Positions 46,292-56,928 of a DNA stretch of 64,000 bases are shown one piece after another. How positions within the stretch are numbered: the first letter of the stretch is position 1; each line of letters starts with the position of its first letter. Origin of the DNA: an uncultured Alphaproteobacteria bacterium (lineage in GTDB: Bacteria > Pseudomonadota > Alphaproteobacteria > Rhodobacterales > Rhodobacteraceae); the NCBI GenBank assembly GCA_902625475.1, contig CACOBR010000001.1:85587-149586 (forward strand), read 5' to 3'. A model generated the notes under the pieces. It was not told the DNA's origin. It saw only the letters and a program-made list of their open reading frames with translations, and did no database searches. A program made the position numbers and the translations under genes.

Positions 46292-46843
46292 CTATAATTT
46301 TTTACAAATCTCAAATGCATTATCTAAAGCAGTAACTAAATTATTATTGCTCCAACTATTGTATGTAATATCAAAATAGTCTGAAATTTTCATATCATCA
46401 GTATCAATATACTTCATAGAAATTGAGTTTTCTCTCATTAATACTTTTTTTAGAACTTCAATCGGTATCCAATTTAAATCAACAACTGCCATGTGCCCTA
46501 ATAAAAAAGGTGAAGTGAATAAAATTTTAGCAATTATTGCATCTCCCATAAACAAACTATCTACAAGTGTATCCCGTAAGTTCAATATATCTGGATGATC
46601 ATTTGTTGTATATACATAGGTCAGTAAATTACCATTTTCGCAATTATCTTTTACTAACCTTATAATTAATTTGTCACCATTGGTAATCAACCCATTTACT
46701 GAAATACGAATTTCTTTTTTGTTATGATCATCGATTAACCATTCATTTTCTACATATTCTTTTTGACCAACAATTTCACTCCAACTAGGGAATGATAAAA
46801 GGGGTAAAAAAAGGATAAGTATAATTAAGGTTATATTCTTCAT
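46292..46843 (-). CDS. Exported hypothetical protein
   Basis: 183 residues with a signal peptide (NITLIILILFLPLLSFPSWS). The mature domain is beta-rich with two cysteines (DNCENGNLL and FEICKKL) that may pair. No family recognised. Divergent from the large nuclease-helicase gene with a 128-bp shared upstream region; minus strand like the phosphoesterase. Confidence 0.55.
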   Translation of the reverse strand: MKNITLIILILFLPLLSFPSWSEIVGQKEYVENEWLIDDHNKKEIRISVNGLITNGDKLIIRLVKDNCENGNLLTYVYTTNDHPDILNLRDTLVDSLFMGDAIIAKILFTSPFLLGHMAVVDLNWIPIEVLKKVLMRENSISMKYIDTDDMKISDYFDITYNSWSNNNLVTALDNAFEICKKL

Positions 46844-46971
46844 AAATATCTAGGGATAAAAAATCCCCCTTTGGAAATCACTCGACAGTAAATAAAATAT
46901 ATTGTCATAATATATACTTATTTCAAATAAACTACTTTAATTAAAAAATTCAAAAAAACTCTTATATTTAC

Positions 46972-49900
46972 ATGCAAATCAATAATGAAAAAATATTATT
47001 TTCTCCATCAGATTTAATTGATTTTATGGATTCATCATTTGTTTCTCATATGGAAAGACTAGTTTTAACAAATCCAGAATTCAAAAAATTTATTGATCCA
47101 GTTGATCCATTATTGAGTGCACTTCAAAGTAAAGGATACGCACACGAAGAGAATTTTTTAAAATCTCTTGATTTTTCAAACAATCAGATTTGTAAGATCA
47201 AAAGGACTAATAAAGAGAAAATGTTTTCAGAAACAAAGAAGGCTATGAATGAAGGAAAAGAAATTATTTACCAAGCCTACCTAGAAAATGAAAGGTTTGG
47301 TGGCATAGCTGATTTTTTAAAAAAAATACCAGGTACTTCAAGTTTGGGAAATTATCATTATGAGGTTTGGGATACAAAATTATCAAAAAAAATGAAACCT
47401 TATTTTGCAATTCAATTATCTTGCTATTCGGAGTTACTTCATGAAATACAAAAGAAATATCCAGAAAGATTTTCAATTATTTTAGGAAATAATGAAAAGA
47501 TTTCTCTCAAATTAAGTGATTACTATTCTTATTATACTGAGTTAAAGAATAATTTTTTTCAATTTCATAAAGACTGGAAACCTAATAATTTCCCAGATCC
47601 AGGTGATTTTTCTAATAATGGGAAATGGAGTAATTACGCTGAAAGTCTTTTACAGGAAAAAAGACATCTAAGACTGGTTGCAAATATCACTAAAGGACAA
47701 ATTAGAGCTTTAAAATCAAAAGGTATATCTACTATCGATGACTTGGCTGAAACACAAAAAATGTCGATCCCAAAAATTAATACATTTGTATTAGATCGTC
47801 TTAAATTACAAGCAAAGTTACAAATTGAATCTGAAAATAAAGATACACCACTTTATAAACTTATTAAAATTTCGAATAAAGAAGGTGAGGGATTAGATCA
47901 ACTACCTAGCGGTTCTGCAGATGATATTTTTTTTGATATAGAGGGCTTTCCATTAATTGATGGTGGATTAGAGTATTTGTGGGGAGCATCTTATTATAAT
48001 CAAAGCAAATCTTTAGACTTCATTGATTATTGGGCGCATGACCAAGAAGGAGAGAAGAACGCATTATCAAGTTTTATTACTTTTGCTTTTAATAAGTGGA
48101 AGAAAAATCCAGCAATGCATATTTATCACTATGGGAATTATGAAATAGCCTCCATTAGAAGGTTAATGGGTCGGTATGGAGTATGTGAATATGAAGTTGA
48201 CACTCTTTTACGTCAAAAAGTATTTGTTGATTTATATAAAATTATAAAAAATTCAATATTGATAGGAGAACCTGGGTATTCAATTAAAAATGTTGAAAAG
48301 TTATACCGTGGAAAAAGAAAAACAGAAGTAAAAAGCGGAGGAGAATCCGTCATAATGTATGAAAATTGGAGAAGTAATCCCGACGGATCTGATTGGAAAA
48401 ATTCTGAAATACTGAATACAATAAGGGAATATAATAAAGAAGATTGTATTTCAACTAAAGATTTAACGCAATGGTTAAGAAAAAGACAATCCGAGCTGAA
48501 TATAGAATATTCTTTGAGTATAAATAGCGAAAAATTAGAAATAGAAGAAGAAATAACTGAGACTACACTATTTAGAGATAAGTTATTCAACACGGCATCA
48601 AAAATAAAAGAAGAAAATAAAATAATTAAAGAAACCTTATATAACTTAGCGTGGTTTCTTGAGTTCCATAATAGAGAGAATAAACCTAGTTGGTGGAGAT
48701 TTTTTGATCGTCAAAGTTCAAATGAATACGAATTATATGACGATATGGATTGCTTAGTTGGCTTAAAAAGAACCCAAACAGCGCCATTTTTACCAACACC
48801 TAAATCCAGAAATCAAGTATATGAATATTCATTTGATAATACTCAACCATTTAAAGGATCGATGAAGAATAATTATTATTTATTAGATCCAGAACAAAGA
48901 AAAGTGACTGTTAAAGATTTTTTTAATAGTGCAGGGTTAATTCACTTATCATATAAATCAGAATTACCAGATAGAATTTCTCTTATTCCCAATGAATACT
49001 TAAGTCCGAAACCCATCCCCAATCAATTAAAAATAAACATTGAGAACATTATTAAAAATTCCTTTCCAAATTGTGCGATTATTGATTTTCTTTTTAGAAA
49101 ACCACCTCGTTTTAAATCAGGAATAAGGGAAATTATAGTTAACAATTCTCTTAATAATGATGACTTTTTATCTGAAACGATAAAAGTAGCAAATGATCTT
49201 GATAGAAGTTATCTCTGTATTCAAGGACCGCCGGGAGCTGGAAAATCCTATACAGCAGTTAGAATAATAGGAGATTTAATAAATAAGGGTAAGAGAATTG
49301 GAATTTCTTCCAATAGTCATTCTGCAATTATAAACCTTATGACTGGTGTATCTGATTATCTTAATAAAAACAATATATTAGGTGATTTATATAAACAAGG
49401 TGGATCTAAAAATGAGGTCCTTTTTGAAAGAAAAAATGTTGGACATATTGGACGCGCAGTAGATTGCCTCGATTTCTTTAATGAAGCAAGTTCTATATTT
49501 GGTGGGACTGCTTGGTTTTTTTGTAATTCTGAATTTTCATCTATTGAAAATAAAGTAGTCCCATTAGATTTTTTATTTATTGACGAAGCAGGTCAAGTAC
49601 CAGTAGCTAATTTAATCGCTATGAGCCACATTGCTGATAATTTGATTTTAATGGGTGATCAAATGCAACTTAGTAATCCTACGCAGGGAACTCATCCAGA
49701 TGAAAGCGGAAAGTCTATATTAGAATATCTTTTAGGTGATCAATCAACTATTCCACCAGATATTGGTATTTTTTTGCCCAAAACATTTAGAATGCATCCA
49801 GATTTATGCGGTATAATTTCAGAACAAGTATATGACAACCGACTTTTATCAGACGATAGCACTTTAACAAATACATTAAGTAGTGAATTGATTAATCTAG

Positions 49901-50415
49901 GTTTAACTCCTGGTATTCACTACGTTCCTGTTTTTCATGAATCAAATATTCAAGGAAGTATTGAAGAAGTATTAGCGATAAAAAGTTATACAGAAAAACT
50001 AATAGGTTGTTCACTATGGAAAGGTAAGAACAATAAAACGCATGAAAAATTGGATTGGGATGATATTCTAATTGTTGCTCCATACAATCACCAAGTTAAT
50101 TTATTAAAACAAAATCTAAATTCTAATGCTAGAGTAGGGACAGTAGATATGTTTCAAGGACAAGAAGCACCAATTGTCATATTATCAATGTCTGTTTCTG
50201 ATGCCAGCGAAAGTCCACGTGGGTGGGAATTCCTTTTTTCAAAAAATCGTTTGAACGTAGCAATTTCAAGGGCGCAAAGTGCTGCTATCATATTTGCATC
50301 TCCAAATCTAATTTCAACATCAGTTAATACTTTAAAACAAATGCAACTTATTAATTTTTATAGTAGAATTAAAGAAAATGGTAACAATAGTACTATTATA
50401 AATTTTATTAATTGA
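46972..50415 (+). CDS. RecB-like nuclease (TM0106 type) fused to SF1B helicase
   Basis: A 1147-residue protein with three parts. The first ~200 residues are a RecB/Cas4-like nuclease of the TM0106 family (GGIADFLKKIPG, YEVWDTKLSKKMKPYFAIQL, a D-xxK core). Residues about 320-500 form an RNase H-like segment (FFDIEGFPLIDG, then IREYNKEDCISTKDL). Residues 740-1130 form a DNA2/UPF1-like helicase: IQGPPGAGKSYTAVR, LFIDEAGQVPVAN, TVDMFQGQEAPIVIL and RLNVAISRAQSAAI. It may resect or degrade DNA or R-loops. These fusions occur widely and also in defence islands; no partner is overlapping. Confidence 0.85.
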   Translation: MQINNEKILFSPSDLIDFMDSSFVSHMERLVLTNPEFKKFIDPVDPLLSALQSKGYAHEENFLKSLDFSNNQICKIKRTNKEKMFSETKKAMNEGKEIIYQAYLENERFGGIADFLKKIPGTSSLGNYHYEVWDTKLSKKMKPYFAIQLSCYSELLHEIQKKYPERFSIILGNNEKISLKLSDYYSYYTELKNNFFQFHKDWKPNNFPDPGDFSNNGKWSNYAESLLQEKRHLRLVANITKGQIRALKSKGISTIDDLAETQKMSIPKINTFVLDRLKLQAKLQIESENKDTPLYKLIKISNKEGEGLDQLPSGSADDIFFDIEGFPLIDGGLEYLWGASYYNQSKSLDFIDYWAHDQEGEKNALSSFITFAFNKWKKNPAMHIYHYGNYEIASIRRLMGRYGVCEYEVDTLLRQKVFVDLYKIIKNSILIGEPGYSIKNVEKLYRGKRKTEVKSGGESVIMYENWRSNPDGSDWKNSEILNTIREYNKEDCISTKDLTQWLRKRQSELNIEYSLSINSEKLEIEEEITETTLFRDKLFNTASKIKEENKIIKETLYNLAWFLEFHNRENKPSWWRFFDRQSSNEYELYDDMDCLVGLKRTQTAPFLPTPKSRNQVYEYSFDNTQPFKGSMKNNYYLLDPEQRKVTVKDFFNSAGLIHLSYKSELPDRISLIPNEYLSPKPIPNQLKINIENIIKNSFPNCAIIDFLFRKPPRFKSGIREIIVNNSLNNDDFLSETIKVANDLDRSYLCIQGPPGAGKSYTAVRIIGDLINKGKRIGISSNSHSAIINLMTGVSDYLNKNNILGDLYKQGGSKNEVLFERKNVGHIGRAVDCLDFFNEASSIFGGTAWFFCNSEFSSIENKVVPLDFLFIDEAGQVPVANLIAMSHIADNLILMGDQMQLSNPTQGTHPDESGKSILEYLLGDQSTIPPDIGIFLPKTFRMHPDLCGIISEQVYDNRLLSDDSTLTNTLSSELINLGLTPGIHYVPVFHESNIQGSIEEVLAIKSYTEKLIGCSLWKGKNNKTHEKLDWDDILIVAPYNHQVNLLKQNLNSNARVGTVDMFQGQEAPIVILSMSVSDASESPRGWEFLFSKNRLNVAISRAQSAAIIFASPNLISTSVNTLKQMQLINFYSRIKENGNNSTIINFIN

Positions 50416-50504
50416 TAGTACCTCGTATCTTATTTACCTAACAATCTGTTTAAATCTTTTAAAATTTGATATGATATTATAAGAATCGAGCTTTTTTAAA
50501 CACA

Positions 50505-51275
50505 ATGAATAATTTTTTAAAATTTATTTTTGGTAAATTCTTTTGGATTAAATATTCTAATGACCTTTGTTATAAAGGTTCATGGAAGCAAGGGCGTTTT
50601 AATGGTAAGGGTATTCTCAAATATAAAAATGGTAATGTATATGAGGGTTCTTTTAAAAATGGTGCAAAAAACGGCTTTGGTAGACTAATTTCTATCAAAG
50701 GTTATGAATATCATGGTAATTGGATTTGTGGTAAACAAACTGGCGAATGTCAGGTTTATTATAAAAATGGTGACATTTATTCTGGAAGTTTTTTAAATGG
50801 AATGAGGCAAGGATACGGTGAATTATTCACTAATGACAATTTAAGAAATTATAAAGGTTATTGGGATAAAAACACCATAAACGGAGAAGTATCAATTACT
50901 TCTGAAGATTGGTCTTTTAAGGGACATTATAATCATTTTAATCTTCATGCAGAAGGTCAATTAATTTATAAAGATCAGTCTTCTTATTTAGGTTCATTAA
51001 TTGATTTCAAAAAAAAGGGTAATGGAACTTATTCTCTTGCTTCTGGTGAACAAATAAACGGATATTGGACCAATGATTACGACGTCATTAATGCTACTAA
51101 AAAAGATAAAAACGGATTTATCTGGAAGGGTGCTTTTAAAAATTTAAAACCAAATGGCTTAATCAAAGTAGAACTACCGAGTAGCCAGTCTTATGACGGA
51201 ATTTGGTCTAATGGGGTGATGCATAGAGCAGTTGGAGCATTTGGAATTAAATTAAGACCTTTTATAATCAATTAA
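50505..51275 (+). CDS. MORN-repeat protein
   Basis: A 256-residue protein made almost wholly of MORN repeats with the pattern YxGxWxxGxxxGxGxxxxxNG: YKGSWKQGRFNGKG, YEGSFKNGAKNGFG, YSGSFLNGMRQGYG and more diverged copies to the end. No signal peptide or enzyme domain. MORN repeats fold into beta-hairpin ribbons that can bind lipids or proteins. In the island it sits between a nuclease-helicase and exported proteins; its role is unknown. Confidence 0.85.
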   Translation: MNNFLKFIFGKFFWIKYSNDLCYKGSWKQGRFNGKGILKYKNGNVYEGSFKNGAKNGFGRLISIKGYEYHGNWICGKQTGECQVYYKNGDIYSGSFLNGMRQGYGELFTNDNLRNYKGYWDKNTINGEVSITSEDWSFKGHYNHFNLHAEGQLIYKDQSSYLGSLIDFKKKGNGTYSLASGEQINGYWTNDYDVINATKKDKNGFIWKGAFKNLKPNGLIKVELPSSQSYDGIWSNGVMHRAVGAFGIKLRPFIIN

Positions 51276-51465
51276 TTGCTAATTTGTCTTAATTTTTTCT
51301 TTTCTATTAAATAAATATGTAAAATTAAATTTTTAATTTATTTTTTAACATATAAGATACAAATATTTAGTTATTTACTGTAAAAAGTGCAAAATAACCT
51401 TATATCTATAAGGTAAAAGAAGTAATATATATTTAATCTTAAATTCTTAATAATAGTATCATAGA

Positions 51466-52872
51466 ATGAAGGTAATTTTATATTTTTTATTAATTTTTGT
51501 CCCCAATATACTTTTGGCTAGTTCTAAAGGAACTTTAGAGAGTTTAATACTTACTTGGGAAATTTCAAAAAAAGGTTGTGAAAGTGATATAAATTCTAGT
51601 GAAAAAGTGATGAATTGCAAAACTAATGAGCAAATTGCTTTAGCCTTAGAAGAAATAGGTTTCTGTCTAGGTGCAAACCAACTTAAGATCTATGATTTAT
51701 ATTATGATCCAAAATTTAAAGAGCAATATGACATATTTGAAGTAATTGTTAAAAATAAATGGATACCTTGTATTTATGATTTTTTGATTGAAGATGTAAG
51801 TAAATCTGTAAAATTTGATGAAGATAAAAACAATTATATCAAGTGGTTATATCCAAATGTTAATGGTTCTTTTGATATTGATGTCAATAAAATCATCTAT
51901 AGAGAATTAATTGTCGATCAAATGTGTAGAGGTTCTACTGAACCCGAATTGACTTATGCTGGATGTGCCGTCAGAGAAGAAATTACGCAGATTATGGAAG
52001 ATTATGGTATATGTAGAGGAGATCATAATAACCCTCCACATTTAGACGATGTAGGAGGACCAATTATCTGGATATTCCGACATAAATGGATACCTTGTTT
52101 ATATTCAGATTTAACAGGAGAAAGTTTGGTACGTGTCAATGACCAATCTGCATTCAATTTAGAAAATCTTGTTAATAAAAATGGTCTATTATTTGAAGTT
52201 GATACCTTATATCCCTTTACTGGTTTTGTAATTGATGTAGAAAAAAATTCTAATGGGTGGATTGTTAAAGGTCAAAAAAGTGGGTTATGGCATTTCTTTG
52301 ATGATAATAATGAATTAATTAAATCAGAACATTATGAAGAAGGTTCTTTAATCAATGAAACAAACCTAGTAATGTATGAAATGTTTGAAGTAGCAAAGAC
52401 TAATTTTCCTGATCAATGTGAATGGGAGCGTAATCAAGGACGATTTCATTCTATCTTCTTTAAAAATGCTGAATTTTATGCCATTGCTTGTTTATCAGGC
52501 ACTTATAATTACACCTTTGTATATTTAGAGAGAAAAAGTGATGGCACTTATAAACCATTAAGTTTTTCGTATCCTGTGTTCGATTATGAATATACCAAAG
52601 ATGGAGATATAAAAAGTTCAAAATTAGTAGGGATGAAGTCTGAAGTTATGCTCTGCAATCCAACTTATGATAAAGATCAACTTACTATAAGTACAAAGTG
52701 TAAAGGAAGAGGAATAGGAGATGTTGCCAGTTATGGATTATGGCAACTCATTCAAAATGAAGATGCATGGGGTATTCATAATCAATTTATGCTTTTATCA
52801 TTTAAAGATGACATAACATTAGATGGAAAAGTAAATCCAACTGAAATGATTAATTTTTTAAACTCAAAATAA
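51466..52872 (+). CDS. Exported protein with tandem W-x-PC-x-Y domains
   Basis: A 468-residue protein with signal peptide (VILYFLLIFVPNILLASS). Two similar ~100-residue units follow: one contains ALEEIGFCLGAN and NKWIPCIYDFLIEDV, the other IMEDYGICRGD and HKWIPCLYSDLTGES. Each has cysteines positioned for disulfides. A beta-rich C-terminal domain (330-460) has two further cysteines. No family recognised. A similar exported protein follows after 50 bp, so the two may be co-expressed. Confidence 0.55.
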   Translation: MKVILYFLLIFVPNILLASSKGTLESLILTWEISKKGCESDINSSEKVMNCKTNEQIALALEEIGFCLGANQLKIYDLYYDPKFKEQYDIFEVIVKNKWIPCIYDFLIEDVSKSVKFDEDKNNYIKWLYPNVNGSFDIDVNKIIYRELIVDQMCRGSTEPELTYAGCAVREEITQIMEDYGICRGDHNNPPHLDDVGGPIIWIFRHKWIPCLYSDLTGESLVRVNDQSAFNLENLVNKNGLLFEVDTLYPFTGFVIDVEKNSNGWIVKGQKSGLWHFFDDNNELIKSEHYEEGSLINETNLVMYEMFEVAKTNFPDQCEWERNQGRFHSIFFKNAEFYAIACLSGTYNYTFVYLERKSDGTYKPLSFSYPVFDYEYTKDGDIKSSKLVGMKSEVMLCNPTYDKDQLTISTKCKGRGIGDVASYGLWQLIQNEDAWGIHNQFMLLSFKDDITLDGKVNPTEMINFLNSK

Positions 52873-52922
52873 TTTGTTTTATACATATATATAGTATGCG
52901 TATGTCTTATCTAAGATAAATT

Positions 52923-54029
52923 ATGAAAAATATAATAAATTCATTTTTAATATCAATTTTATTTCTATTTATATCTTTCGATAATTCTTGGGCTCAATTA
53001 CAAGTAGAAAGTATTAGTCGTGAAGAATTAAAAAAAGTTATTTACCATATAAAAGATAAAGGTCTCGATGATAGCATGTGTGAGTGGAGGGGATTGGATA
53101 GTGATACTTTTTTACCAGAAAATAAAAAAATTGAGTTAGATAAGTACACTTCAATTTATCAAATTCATTGTTATCCAGGTGCATCATTTGCAACATATAA
53201 ATTCTTTACTTTTATTCAGGTAGAAGATGAAATTGATCCAAAGTATGATATTTACCTAATGGAATTTCCTTATCCAATAGTTTCTGGTGAAGGAAGTGAT
53301 ACTCTACGAGGAATTGGCATAACAGACCTCTTATCTAATGCTTGGTTTGTTTCACAAACAAATGAATTACATTCATCTTCTGGATATAGAGCAGGTTTTA
53401 TTTCTACTGGGGTTACATATAAATTGAAATTTATCCCTAATAAAAACTTTCTACCTGAATTTGCTTTAAAAGAATTTGATATAGATTCTATTCCTGATTT
53501 AACAACATTTAATAATTATGAATTCCGTTTTTTTCCAGAAAATAAAATTTTAAATCAAGATCCACAACCAATTGAAAATTTAGATAAGTTTGGCTTTTGG
53601 GACAAAACACTTGAGGTAATTAGTTATGAAAAAATAAATGGCTGCAAAAGACCCTTTAATAAGAGTATAAAATCTTTCTTAGGATTTGTAGATAATCCTG
53701 TAACTTATGAATTAATTGATGACAGACAAACCTTTGCGCAAGTTATAGATTATAGTAAATTTCGTTGCATTAATGGCTATAATGATTATTCAGGGACTAG
53801 GGGAAATCCTTTGAAACTTGTTGTGTTTAATGGTGATATAGATCAAGAAAAATTATTTGATTTTGGTTTAGTAAGGTCATGGAATTTTCAAAGATATAAA
53901 CAAGAAATACCTCTTTTAATTTTGAGTTTAGAGGGAACTTCATGTAATAAATCTAGTTATAGTAATTGTTTTGTTTCCTTAGTATATCAAGAAGGTGAAT
54001 TTGTCAGTTTATTAAATAATTCAAAATAA
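52923..54029 (+). CDS. Exported hypothetical protein
   Basis: A 368-residue protein with a signal peptide (FLISILFLFISFDNSWA). The mature part contains several cysteines (DDSMCEWRGL, YQIHCYPGA, KINGCKRPF, EGTSCNKSSYSNCF). The CEW plus later IxCxxG arrangement is similar to part of the preceding protein (DQCEWERNQG, AIACLSGTY), so the two share a C-terminal domain type. It follows that gene after 50 bp in the same direction. Function unknown. Confidence 0.55.
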   Translation: MKNIINSFLISILFLFISFDNSWAQLQVESISREELKKVIYHIKDKGLDDSMCEWRGLDSDTFLPENKKIELDKYTSIYQIHCYPGASFATYKFFTFIQVEDEIDPKYDIYLMEFPYPIVSGEGSDTLRGIGITDLLSNAWFVSQTNELHSSSGYRAGFISTGVTYKLKFIPNKNFLPEFALKEFDIDSIPDLTTFNNYEFRFFPENKILNQDPQPIENLDKFGFWDKTLEVISYEKINGCKRPFNKSIKSFLGFVDNPVTYELIDDRQTFAQVIDYSKFRCINGYNDYSGTRGNPLKLVVFNGDIDQEKLFDFGLVRSWNFQRYKQEIPLLILSLEGTSCNKSSYSNCFVSLVYQEGEFVSLLNNSK

Positions 54030-54155
54030 AAAACTTTTAATTAAAAAATTGAATTAACTATTTTTTGACAATAAATGTATAATCAATTGTTTTAATCATA
54101 AATGATCAAAATTAAAATGAATCATTGACATTAATTAATATAATTAGAGGTATTT

Positions 54156-54665
54156 ATGGTAATATTAAAGGCAGCAGCTATTTCAATTGCCACATTAAAC
54201 GCACATGTGATTGATAATCTTAACTGCACACATCCTTTTACTAGTATCCCAACAATTATGGCTTTAGAAGCAAATGATCTTATCGGAAGAGACACAATGA
54301 CTATGAAGGATGGTATCCTTTCTTTTGACATAAAAGGAGATTGGAATTTAGGTCAATTACCTGTAAAAAAAATACGCCTTAGATTTACTGATGATCTTCA
54401 TCAAGAATTATTACCTGACCTTTTTGATCCTGAAACACCTGGAACTCTTCCGCCTCAAAGGTATGAATTTATTTTAGAAGCAACTGTGGAAGAAGTCACG
54501 AACTGGTACGAACAAACATTAGAGATAGAATATATAAAACCGTCTGAACAAACTATTGATGATGTGGTACGGCCTATTTATATTTTTGATCATACCAAAT
54601 ACTATAAAAACAAATGGCCTAAAGTTGAGGCAATTACTTCATTAGCTTGTACGCCTATTTATTGA
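54156..54665 (+). CDS. Hypothetical protein (169 aa)
   Basis: ATG 54156 follows GAGG six bases upstream. The product has one hydrophobic N-terminal stretch (ILKAAAISIATLNAHVIDNL), not a clear signal peptide, and a beta-rich body with RLRFTDDLHQELLPDLFDPE and VEEVTNWYEQTLEIEYIKP. No family recognised. Just upstream is TTGACATTAATTAAT, similar to the palindrome before the MerR-like gene. Confidence 0.5.
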   Translation: MVILKAAAISIATLNAHVIDNLNCTHPFTSIPTIMALEANDLIGRDTMTMKDGILSFDIKGDWNLGQLPVKKIRLRFTDDLHQELLPDLFDPETPGTLPPQRYEFILEATVEEVTNWYEQTLEIEYIKPSEQTIDDVVRPIYIFDHTKYYKNKWPKVEAITSLACTPIY

Positions 54666-54717
54666 TAATTTACAAATATTTTTAATTTTTAGGTATGGTT
54701 GTTTTTATACTATAAAT

Positions 54718-55872
54718 TCACGCTAGTTTTAAATCACGGTCAGAACGACAATATTCGTCGTGAATTTTTCTAACTTCTTCTGCTTTAGGATGGACTACCG
54801 AACTTCCAATAGCCTTTACAAACTTACAGGAAGCAAAATTGATAGCCGATTCATTATATTCTTTAATCCAAATATTTCGTTCTTCCATGAATTCTTCATT
54901 CACTGGCCATAAACCATCAGCACCTTGAGGATAAATTTTATTATCTTCTCTATTAAGTCCAATTCGCCATGGTTTTGGACTAACCCTAGCTCGGAAACAA
55001 TCTTGAAGTTTGCACATATTCATGTAGTTATAATCTGCATCAAGAGCTTCAAATACATCTATTGAGTTTTCTACGTCAAATATATCATGCATTACAAGTA
55101 TACGGAGTCCAGCAGGGGTCTTATAAATACGTAAATGCCATTTTGGGTTTTTTTCTGAAAATTCCTCAACAGTTTTCATTGCCACTGCCTCAGGTGTCTT
55201 ATCAGCTTTAGGATTATTTTTTCTATATACAAATATTTTCCCACCCATAATTGCTAATACACCTATTATTCCCACTACCAGACTAAAGATATAGAACTCA
55301 GGAAAAAAAAATAATTGACCAAATATTAAAAAACCAGCAATCGATAGGGTTGGAAAGACACTAAAATCAGAATATGTCTGAAAATAATCAATATCAGCAA
55401 AAAGAACATTTGGCGTATTAAGGCAAAGTGATCCATAAGGATTTCTGGTTATAATAACATCATCGTACTTTGCAACAATTTCTTCACGGATGGGAACACC
55501 ATCACTACCATTATATGCTACTCTTTCTTCTTTTCTAATTACATCATTGCCAGCTTCTATTTGTTCAAAAGCTTCCTCTATTCTTTTAGTAGCAACATCA
55601 TGTGCATCTTGCTGACTAATATCGGACCAACCAAAACGAGAAATTGTAATTTGTTTTGATTTACTAGCTTTTATAGCCTCTTTTATCTCAGAAACTCCTT
55701 CTATTAATTTTTGCGCATAACTGAGAATTTCTTTAGGTTCTGAGCTTTCAAAATTAGGTTTATCCAGGTGTTGTTTAGAATAAACTTTTTTAAACCGATT
55801 AACTCTATCTTCCTGTGATCCTCCAATTTTTTTTGTAACTTTTTCCTCAGCCCAAAATTTTGGTATAATCAA
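54718..55872 (-). CDS. Conserved membrane protein of unknown function
   Basis: A 384-residue protein starting with TTG 55872, 8 bp after AAGGAG. The N-terminal half has ITISRFGWSDISQQDAHDVA, AYNGSDGVPIREEIV and LNTPNVLFADIDY, features I recall from a family of uncharacterised proteobacterial membrane proteins. Two hydrophobic helices (about 175-215) follow, then a soluble domain with KTPAGLRILVMHDIFDVE. It may be bound to the inner membrane with both domains in the cytosol. Function unknown. It is on the opposite strand to its neighbours. Confidence 0.65.
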   Translation of the reverse strand: MIIPKFWAEEKVTKKIGGSQEDRVNRFKKVYSKQHLDKPNFESSEPKEILSYAQKLIEGVSEIKEAIKASKSKQITISRFGWSDISQQDAHDVATKRIEEAFEQIEAGNDVIRKEERVAYNGSDGVPIREEIVAKYDDVIITRNPYGSLCLNTPNVLFADIDYFQTYSDFSVFPTLSIAGFLIFGQLFFFPEFYIFSLVVGIIGVLAIMGGKIFVYRKNNPKADKTPEAVAMKTVEEFSEKNPKWHLRIYKTPAGLRILVMHDIFDVENSIDVFEALDADYNYMNMCKLQDCFRARVSPKPWRIGLNREDNKIYPQGADGLWPVNEEFMEERNIWIKEYNESAINFASCKFVKAIGSSVVHPKAEEVRKIHDEYCRSDRDLKLA

Positions 55873-56052
55873 TTTTATCTCCTTAAGTACTGAAATTAAG
55901 AATTTCTTATCATATTTTACAAATTATTTAAATAATATGTCTTGTTTACATTATATCTTCATTTCTAAATAAAAGATAAAACTGTTATAAATTTTTCTTT
56001 TTTTTAAATTTATTTAATTTATTCTTTTATTTATTTCTTATCGAGAATTTTT

Positions 56053-56928
56053 ATGGAATATATACTAGAAGGAAAAAAGGCTTTTCAATTATTAAAGTCA
56101 AATATTTTGAATGAAAACTTAATATATAATTCAATATTATATGACCCAATTTCAGATAAAGAAATTCAAATACAAAAATTTGAAGAGGGTCAATTTATTT
56201 CGGAAAATTCAAAATTTCCAATTGATTGGCTTTGTTTAAGAGACCGTGAATTAATATTTACTGAAAATATCGATAAAATCCGTCTAATTGTAGAGACAAA
56301 TAAAACACCAATAGAAAAAAAAGAAGACATTATAAAAAATTTTTTTAAAGAGAATAACTTAAGTTTTAATGAAAAAAAATTGTCTCAAAAAGAACAGAAT
56401 ATATTAATTAAATTATCACAACTAAAATCCTTTCCTTCTGAATACGATCAACAACTTTTTTTTGATGTAATTAAAAAGGTTTCAAAAGAAAATAATAAAA
56501 TTCTCTTTTGGAGTTCGAAATTTATCAGTAATTGGTTAAATGAACGAGAACAATTTATAGGCAAAGCTCATGGTTTATCTAGATTTCAACTTACATATAT
56601 CTTTCGTCATACAGGTGAATTATTTAAAGCTTTACAAACATCTAATGTTGTCGAGTTATCAAGAGACAAGTTTGAATGTCATCCAGATTTAATTGCAGTT
56701 ATATGTACAGTAAGAGCTGCAACTTATTTAGATATTTTTGAATTTCACAATGATACAGAACTTTTAGAAAGAGCGAGGCTCACAATCAATAAATCGTGGG
56801 CTATAAAAAAATCTTCTGAAGCAAGTCTTGTATATAAACGCTTGGACAAATTAAAGGGAGAAATTTTAAAGGAAAATTATATTAGAAGTATTAATAAAGC
56901 ATATAAGGACTGGATAAGATTTCACTAA
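56053..56928 (+). CDS. Hypothetical protein, last gene of the island
   Basis: A 291-residue protein with no signal peptide or recognised motif. The N-terminal third is beta-rich; the rest is helical, with RFQLTYIFRHTGELFKALQ and CTVRAATYLDIFEFHNDTEL and a TPR-like C-terminus (TELLERARLTINKSWAIKK). It is about 400 bp before the right attachment repeat. Confidence 0.5.
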   Translation: MEYILEGKKAFQLLKSNILNENLIYNSILYDPISDKEIQIQKFEEGQFISENSKFPIDWLCLRDRELIFTENIDKIRLIVETNKTPIEKKEDIIKNFFKENNLSFNEKKLSQKEQNILIKLSQLKSFPSEYDQQLFFDVIKKVSKENNKILFWSSKFISNWLNEREQFIGKAHGLSRFQLTYIFRHTGELFKALQTSNVVELSRDKFECHPDLIAVICTVRAATYLDIFEFHNDTELLERARLTINKSWAIKKSSEASLVYKRLDKLKGEILKENYIRSINKAYKDWIRFH

